A stretch of DNA of 64,000 bases, taken from NCBI GenBank assembly GCA_005406025.1, contig BGZK01001429.1:90346-154345 (forward strand), given 5' to 3'. Made by a program: the position numbers and the translations under genes. Under the pieces are notes generated by a model. The model was not told where the DNA came from. It saw only the letters and a program-made list of their open reading frames with translations, and did not search any database. This document shows positions 57,901 to 64,000 of this stretch, one piece after another; positions within the stretch are counted from its first letter, which is position 1, and every line of letters starts with the position of its first letter. Source of the DNA: Eumeta japonica (Eukaryota > Arthropoda > Insecta > Lepidoptera > Psychidae).

Positions 57901-60900
57901 CAATAGTAGAAACATTCTACTACCCGATCAATTTTCATTCTTTTATATTGCAATAGGATATAATTAATATCAGCCTTGGTTACATTCAATTTTCAATGTA
58001 CATATATGCCCCAACATATATGTACATTAAAAATGTATTTATCACTTGCCGCTAAATGTTAAGTTCTGAATTAAATGATGTCTAGTACAGTACTTGTACT
58101 ATACTGAATAACCAGTTATTTTTATTCTAGTACTCAGATGAAAAGTAATGACTTTTTGTTCCAATTTAATTAATGTCATTAAATTAGTTGTAGTTAGTTA
58201 TCTTTATTTGTAATAATGCAATATTAGCTATCAAAATAACCATTAAAATTAATGTGGTTTCAAAAATATGGCATTTAAGATTTTTATAAATTATTCTTTT
58301 TCTTCTTGATTATATTAAATTATATAAAAAGTTTCAGACTAGCCATAATCAAATTTCATTAATAACTATTAATGCTACATATTATATTTGTTTCATTAAA
58401 TATTCTCTATGCTATTTTCACAAAATAAGAAACATAAATATCAGCAAAATAGTAGACAATTCTTTTGATAGACTGTTCTTCAAGCTGTGGAGCGTCATGG
58501 TAAAACATCTTCATTAATTTCAATTGGACATGATTAGTCATTCCGTTAACTAGAATTTAAAAGGTTATATAAATTATGAGGTGGTCATTAATGCAAATCT
58601 TAGACATATTTAGGGTGGTGTAATATAATTTTGTAGTATAAGATTTTCTATTAGACTAGCTTCCGCCAGTGGCTTCACCCATATGGATGTATAATAAATT
58701 CCTTATCTTTTATATCGACCTAGCTTTTCACACAATTCACATGTTTTCATTCTCAGTTATGATTCTGGTAGTGTTTCTAAAATTCTGGTCCTACACTCGA
58801 TCTTGTCCTTAGTCTAGTTCTCAATTTCGTTTCCAATTTCATTTTTAATTTTGATGCTGATCTCTCTCTTCTGATTTGTCTTCAGGGCTCTCGATTCTAC
58901 TTCCTGTTCCACTCAATGCTGTTGATTATGATCCCAGACCCACATTTAATTTGATCTCAATTCTGAATCTGTTCCAACTGTTTACTCCCTGTCTCACTTC
59001 CAATCACTATTCCACCACCAATTACATTTCTAATTTGCATGAAACGGAGGGCTAAAACTAGTATATCAAAATAAAATGGAATAAAGTAGCCATTAATGAA
59101 TGAAAAAAAGCAGTTTCCAATTTCTATGTTTGTGGTATTTATAAAAAATATTTTTTATATGTAAAAGATATCCTATTTCCTATTCCAGATTATATCCTGG
59201 ATAGGATAGGGTCATTTTTATTATGTATGTTTACTTTTGTTCAAAATTTACTTACAAACTGTTCATAAATGTGAATATGATTGAATGACACACAACCTTT
59301 TACATTCATAGTTATATAGATACATGCTTGTAATAATTTTTTTTTAAATAGGTAGCATGCATTGTGTTAAAAACTTAGACTCTATAAGTAGATGCAATCC
59401 TTCATTGATCAATAAATTCAAATGATTTTTATACTTTTTCCACACATTGTTGATAATAATGTCGTTTACTAATATTTAGAATATTTGTTGATGAATTATG
59501 TAAGCTGACTTGATGCGATGAAGAAAAGAGAAACCAAAATTAAAATCAATTAAAAAAATAAGGTACTATATGAGATCAAAAGTTTTATGTCATCTCCTTA
59601 CAAAATAGAATTTAACATTATTTTATATGGTGCTAGTATACAATGACATCACAGTACTAGTGCGTTCTCTGTCGTATTATCAATTTTTAACAGGCATAAC
59701 TAAGGTATTTTTATAGGTAACAATAAAATGCTTTGACAACACTCTTACTCAAATAAAATAGCTTTACATACAAAAAAATAGTAAAATATTCTAATTCTCG
59801 TTAGTCATGAACATTGACTGATATTGTTTTGTTTACTTTGCAGCTTTAGGCAGCATGAAACATGCATTCTTTTGGTATATAAAAATTAAATATTCACTAT
59901 ATATTGTTTCAAATGTTACTAGTACTATCCTAGCATTTATTGATAATGTAATACACTTTTAATTATATCCTATATGGAATGCCTAGTGTAATAATATAAT
60001 TGGTTAAAAACTGTAAAATGACACTTACATTCTTCTTATGATGGATAATCTATGATAATTACATTAACAATTGAATTTTATAGGAAAATTTGAGATTAGC
60101 GAATATGGACCAGTTCTACTACAAACTTTCAGTACGTGATTACCATGAACCAACTGAGCCAGTTTTATATATTTATTTCAAACTCGTCATATTAATTATA
60201 TTTAACTTATTAAAATTAGCAAGTTAGCCTATATAGTTCTAATAGAAAATGTTAGCTGTTAAATTGCTTATAAGCTACATAATTATGTTCTTCCTGTTTA
60301 ATTAGAGTATTGTGACATATACACACTTATTACTGCAATTACTACTATGAGTATACATCAGGACTAGTGTGTTTTTTATTTATCAATTTAAAGGTTTTAA
60401 CAAAAATTATGGATCTATAGTTTCGTTTTATTTGTCATGTACACTGAGATTAAAAAAAAATACCAAGATAAGGACTCTTCTTAAATTGTAAGAACACTAA
60501 ATTGGCTCCTAAAGAAATGTCGGGACCTATCTGAATACACTTAATCTGTGTCAAACAACAATGCTTTTTTGTGTTAGCATTTGTTTAAATAAAAAGTCAC
60601 CCAAACAGATGTTTAAAAATAAAAGAACTTATATTTTTATACCATTTATAGAATGTAATTAAAGCCAGTTCTTAAAAAGAAAATTGATTTTATAACAATT
60701 ATAAAAATCAATTATCACAAGTTAAATAAACAGAGCTATAAATAAATCACAGGTCCTTTAGAATTACTTTTGCAGAACTGTCATTTTCCTTCACTCTATA
60801 ATTGTGCTATTTGATTTATTTTAGATTTTACAACTAAATATTTAATACTATTTGTTAGTATTCAATTTTCTTTTACTAATTGCCATATAAAAAACATCAC

Positions 60901-62536
60901 AAATAAGGTTATATGAAACAAAAGGAGCGAATTTTGCTCCTTTGTGAAATGGATTTTTAATTTAGTAGATAGTATTAAAACCACATTAATAAAAATTGTA
61001 TATTATTTTTGAAATTGTTTAAGCATTAAAAAAAAAATTGAAAAATTTTAATGTCATATCATACATACTTTAAGTAAAATTTTAGCATGAAATTAGCCAT
61101 TAAATAAAATCAGAGAGGTATACGTAAAATGAAACAGATTTATCTCACCTAATTTCACTTACAAATCCCATACTGCAGACTTTGTATGGATGGATTTTAT
61201 ATAATATAAACAAACAAAATAGAACATTAAAGTAAATTTCCACTCATTTCCTCTAGCCCATCACTTAAAAATAGTATGTAAATTGATCTGCTTAAAATTC
61301 AATAAATTCATTACTGATGTAGCCAAGATAACAAACTCATCATGGAACTTGCCACTGATTAACAGTAGATATTTATTGCTTGTGCTAGTGCATCTTGTAT
61401 TGCAGGCCAAAAGCGGTATTGTGACATGACTTCTTTGGAGTAATACGGGATATATATTTTTAAAATGTATGGAAGTTTATAACATTGAAGCTAGACATGT
61501 TAATTATAACTAGGAAAACATTTACTAGTTATAATTAACAACAGCTATGTTGTGGTTTTGGGTTTTATTACGCTTATTTTGCTTCAAACTTTTTGATGAC
61601 TGTAAAATGTGATCTAGAAACTGTTGACTACATATAACTTATGTATTTAATGCTTTTTCTGGAAGTTTTGATGACAACACTTTAAATGTCATGACCATGA
61701 TCTGCTGCTGACATTGAGATGTTTGAGTGTTAATTAATTGTGTAATGATAAAAAAAAATGTTTGATTCACCTCTATTGTGAATCAAATTTCAATATTTGA
61801 ATTTATTGTGAATAAACATATAAACTTATGACTGAATCTTATATCAGATTGTTTAATAGATTTTACATAGATATGATTCATAATTCTTATCTTATGTTGT
61901 TCATAAGATAAGAACACCTTGTTCAGCATCTGATCGATGCAGCGTCTATCAGATGCTGCATCGATGTACTGGACTTTTTATTAATTAATAGTGAATATTT
62001 GCTCTCATTATCGTTATCTCAGAATTCCAATGATAATTTCCTAATGATATGACTTTGCTTCTATACTTTAAGATTTATGGAACTTCTTAATGAACATTAG
62101 TCATACCGTGTTATCTCTCAGTTTAGATAATGTCGATAAAAATTGCATAATTAATTAAAGCTGTATATATTATTGCATTCAAATTCTACAGATTTTTTAA
62201 ACAATAGATACTTATTATTTAACTCTAAACTGTTAGCAGTTAATTAGTGCAAATAAGAGTTTGAAGCACACTACTGTTAGAGTTTTTAATATCAATGTAT
62301 ATATTTAATTTTAGAAAATACTTACCACTAAACTAAATATCAACAATAAGTTAAATAGTACAGGCACAATCTATCGGCGTACATTTTTCTAAACTAAAAA
62401 AGTAAAATGTAATTCATATATTTTTCAGGTTAAACTTATTGGACCCAAAAATGATCCCCCGACTGTAGTTCAAGAGAAAGTATTGAGTCTCATTCAGTGT
62501 TGGGCGGATGCCTTCCAGAACCAACCTGATCTGCAA
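54941..62536 (+). CDS. TOM1-like: TOM1/TOM1L2-family protein, VHS domain, 3' part beyond window
   Basis: Family role: endosomal adaptor; the N-terminal VHS domain and a downstream GAT domain bind phosphoinositide, Tollip, ubiquitin and clathrin in cargo sorting. Exons seen: 54941-54995, 55142-55389, 62429-62536, with GT-AG borders and fitting phases (1, 0). The next exon is outside the window. The protein starts [18 protein letters not shown], matching the '[10 protein letters not shown]' start of animal TOM1, then '[13 protein letters not shown]', '[13 protein letters not shown]', '[12 protein letters not shown]', and in the third exon '[18 protein letters not shown]' and '[12 protein letters not shown]', together most of a VHS domain (residues about 10-137). 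The context CAAAATG and the family start support the ATG. Intron 1 is 146 bp; intron 2 is about 7 kb and rich in repeats. Confidence 0.95.
55520..56640 (+). mobile_element. Mariner fossil in TOM1 intron 2
   Basis: The left end resembles mariner ends ('ttaggtcggactaacttgatgg'). The plus strand translates in broken pieces to a mariner transposase: '[16 protein letters not shown]', 'SLITGDEK' (first catalytic Asp region), '[17 protein letters not shown]', '[11 protein letters not shown]' (second Asp region). Many stops and frameshifts; the third catalytic motif is eroded. A G/T-rich expansion at 56215-56275 interrupts it. No clear right end. Confidence 0.85.
56684..56724. repeat. Perfect inverted repeat, 17 bp arms
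   Basis: TTGTATGTAACATACAA (56684-56700) and its reverse complement (56708-56724), spacer 7 bp; each arm is itself nearly palindromic. Confidence 0.93.
56930..57600 (-). repeat. 'GGGTTCCGTAC' dispersed repeat, reverse orientation, with nested MITE
   Basis: On the minus strand this matches 46990-47310 over its length: 'gagttccatacctcaaatg', 'ctactgggccgattaaaatg', 'gtttcaatgtccagtataaac'. A hAT MITE (57321-57533) interrupts it. A 10 bp hairpin lies at 56962-56988. Confidence 0.7.
57321..57533. mobile_element. hAT MITE nested in an older repeat
   Basis: Flanks CTATAAGG (57313-57320) and CTATGAGG (57534-57541) match at 7 of 8. Ends CATAATTGAGCAACC and GGTTGCCCATACCTG are imperfectly inverted, and the interior 'GGCCCGC' motifs are typical of hAT MITEs. 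213 bp. The nested order shows the host repeat is older. Confidence 0.82.
57995..58028. repeat. Perfect hairpin, 14 bp arms
   Basis: AATGTACATATATG and its reverse complement around CCCCAA. Confidence 0.92.
58652..58740 (+). repeat. 'ACTAGCTTTTG' repeat fragment
   Basis: 'gactagcttccgccagtggc' followed by 'ttcaccc' resembles the start of 50660-50855 and the lepidopteran consensus as I recall it. Decayed. Confidence 0.45.
61500..61538. repeat. Perfect hairpin, 14 bp arms
   Basis: TTAATTATAACTAG (61500-61513) and its reverse complement (61525-61538), spacer 11 bp. Confidence 0.92.
61884..61914. repeat. Perfect hairpin, 13 bp arms
   Basis: TTCTTATCTTATG (61884-61896) and its reverse complement (61902-61914), spacer 5 bp. 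Confidence 0.92.
61924..61965. repeat. Two overlapping, mutually exclusive 11 bp stems
   Basis: Stem 1 pairs CAGCATCTGAT (61924-61934) with 61948-61958. Stem 2 pairs ATCGATGCAGC (61933-61943) with 61955-61965. The two cannot form together. Confidence 0.88.
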
Positions 62537-64000
62537 GTAAGTTCAACATATTTCAATTTCCATTTTTATTTTCCATTGGAACATGGATGTACTTAATTTT
62601 CATAGGATCTATTTGGAAAATCCATAAAAACCTTATTAATGCCTTATTTTAAAACTACTTGTCATACAGTTTGTTTTTATTATGGATATATAGTATTTAG
62701 TGTAAATTAATTGAATTCAAAATTAATATAAAATCAAACATTAATTAATGGAACCAAAAATGTTGTAAACTTTGTCAAGTAACTTACTTATATGAACAAA
62801 TTATAATTCTAAGTAGGTATTACCACTTTTATTGGGTAATCTCCTTTCCAACTCTATGTCATAGTTCGAGGGCCACAAAATAAAATGTAATCTTAAGTAA
62901 TTTGTAAAAATTTAAATACGATATGAGTTGCTAGACTCTTGACATATTTCTAGGGATCATTTGTATAGAAATTTGATACATAACTTTCTCAAATTTCCAT
63001 AGCTTTTTTCTAAAATTTGTAGTTTCAACTGAATTTCTATTTTCTTTGTAAATAATTCATATTATTATTATTCCGCTACTAGAGTGCTCAATGCACTTAC
63101 GCGTCACAGTTGTCACTCTGCCCAAAGACCTATAACTTTGAAATATAATCAACACACTAAGCATATGCGTTGTGAGTTGTAGATTAAAATTATCCTAAAT
63201 AAATATTTTGAATCTAAATTGCAAATACATATTTTGTTGTCACAGTTAACTATTTGTCATATTTTAAAATCTAAAGGAAAAATAGAGACCAACTTCACAT
63301 CAAGCAAAGTGCAAAGTTTACATAGATAATTGTCCTTTTGTTTTACAATACCTTGTCTGTATCAATTTCATACTTCAACCTTTTGCTCGATTAAAATGAA
63401 ATGTGATGATGTAATGTATGCTATAGAGAATCATTTGATAATTTAATTATTTCGGATAAATGCGATGCTTGTATGGGCAAGTGTAGATCGAGTTTTCGAG
63501 TCAGGATGGGTCACATAGTAGTCAGGACAAGCCCTAATTCTGTTACAATAATAAGACAAAAACTCACCCCAAGGGAGGTCATAACCCCGTGGCCTCCCTC
63601 TGGTTCCACACCTGTGAGTTGGAATCGGCACAAGTTTAAAGTCATGGGTAAAATCTAGTATAGAAATTTGTGAATACTGTAGAAGAAAAGATACATAATT
63701 CTCATAATGGCAAAACAAGTTCAATTTGAGGTTGTTGTTAATTGTATGCTTGTATTGACTATTTTATGAAAATTCTCAATCTTAATTTATCAGACTAAGG
63801 CCTACTGCTACGACTTAACATTTGTTAATGAACAAATTTCGCTTGTTTCCAATTAAGTATTAAATTTTTTATATTTCTCTCAAAACTATAATATTACATC
63901 TGATGTCAGGATAGTTTAAAGCGGTCAGATGTTAAAATATAAAAAAAAAATAAAAATATGGTAGGAGTTAATGATAGGATGAAATGTGATCTTCAAATAT
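62537..64000. other. TOM1 intron 3 (incomplete)
   Basis: AT-rich intron. 63465-63660 is less AT-rich, with open frames on both strands ('GYDLPWGEFLSYYCNRIRAC' on the minus strand); it may be a repeat, but the family is not recognised. No TOM1 exon seen. Confidence 0.45.

Larger units (their letters stand above)
57601..62428. other. Remainder of TOM1 intron 2
   Basis: AT-rich. Contains a repeat tail at 58652-58740 and hairpins at 57995-58028, 60921-60943, 61500-61538, 61884-61914 and 61924-61965. No other gene seen. Confidence 0.6.

Noticed and set aside
1..64000. CRISPR arrays, operons, tRNA or rRNA genes
   Set aside because: None found; the DNA is animal nuclear sequence, and the repeats are TEs, microsatellites, segmental copies or hairpins.

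Overview
This is AT-rich eukaryotic DNA with small exons, GT-AG introns and many transposable elements (TEs). It is almost certainly an insect and most likely a moth or butterfly. The order is inferred from repeat families that I recognise as lepidopteran (a SINE/LINE-tail family at about 6340-6500 and 32130-32320, 'ACTAGCTTTTG'-type tails at 50660 and 58652, and a 'GGGTTCCGTAC'-type repeat). No bacterial, phage or CRISPR feature was seen.

The main structure is a direct tandem segmental duplication of more than 21 kb. Copy A runs from the window edge to about 21306 and copy B from about 24862 to about 47018. Each copy carries a mitochondrial enoyl-CoA delta-isomerase (ECI1-type) gene on the + strand and, convergent to it, a dynein regulatory complex subunit 3 (DRC3/LRRC48-type) gene on the - strand. 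Both ECI genes are intact: 283 codons in 4 coding exons, with 6 amino-acid differences. DRC3 is mostly intact in copy B (8 exons recognised, N-terminal exon not found, one doubtful splice donor). In copy A it is a clear pseudogene, with several nonsense codons, a frameshift, a lost splice acceptor and an approximately 2.7 kb deletion.

The two copies act as each other's empty-site controls, so TE insertions can be placed relative to the duplication. Copy-A-specific: a hAT element (3066-4252), a second hAT in ECI intron 3 (8801-10443), a solo LTR in the ECI 3' region (10965-11598), a Tigger/pogo derivative (16772-17526) and a Bel/Pao fragment (21307-22883). Copy-B-specific: a 2.85 kb hAT lying 14 bp upstream of the ECI-B TATA box (27375-30222). 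A pogo-like MITE (36393-36819) lies in a region that copy A has lost.

Right of the duplication lie a decayed mariner with terminal repeats (48853-50140) and the 5' part of a TOM1-family VHS-domain gene (54941 to beyond the window). The TOM1 introns hold a mariner fossil, a nested hAT MITE and a cluster of small perfect hairpins.

The most unusual signal is a series of young inverted repeats. In several cases the paralogous copy lacks the structure. In two cases a related sequence still shows the unfolded template of the new arm, which is the signature of replication template switching. The longest inverted repeat has 106 bp arms (15915-16136).
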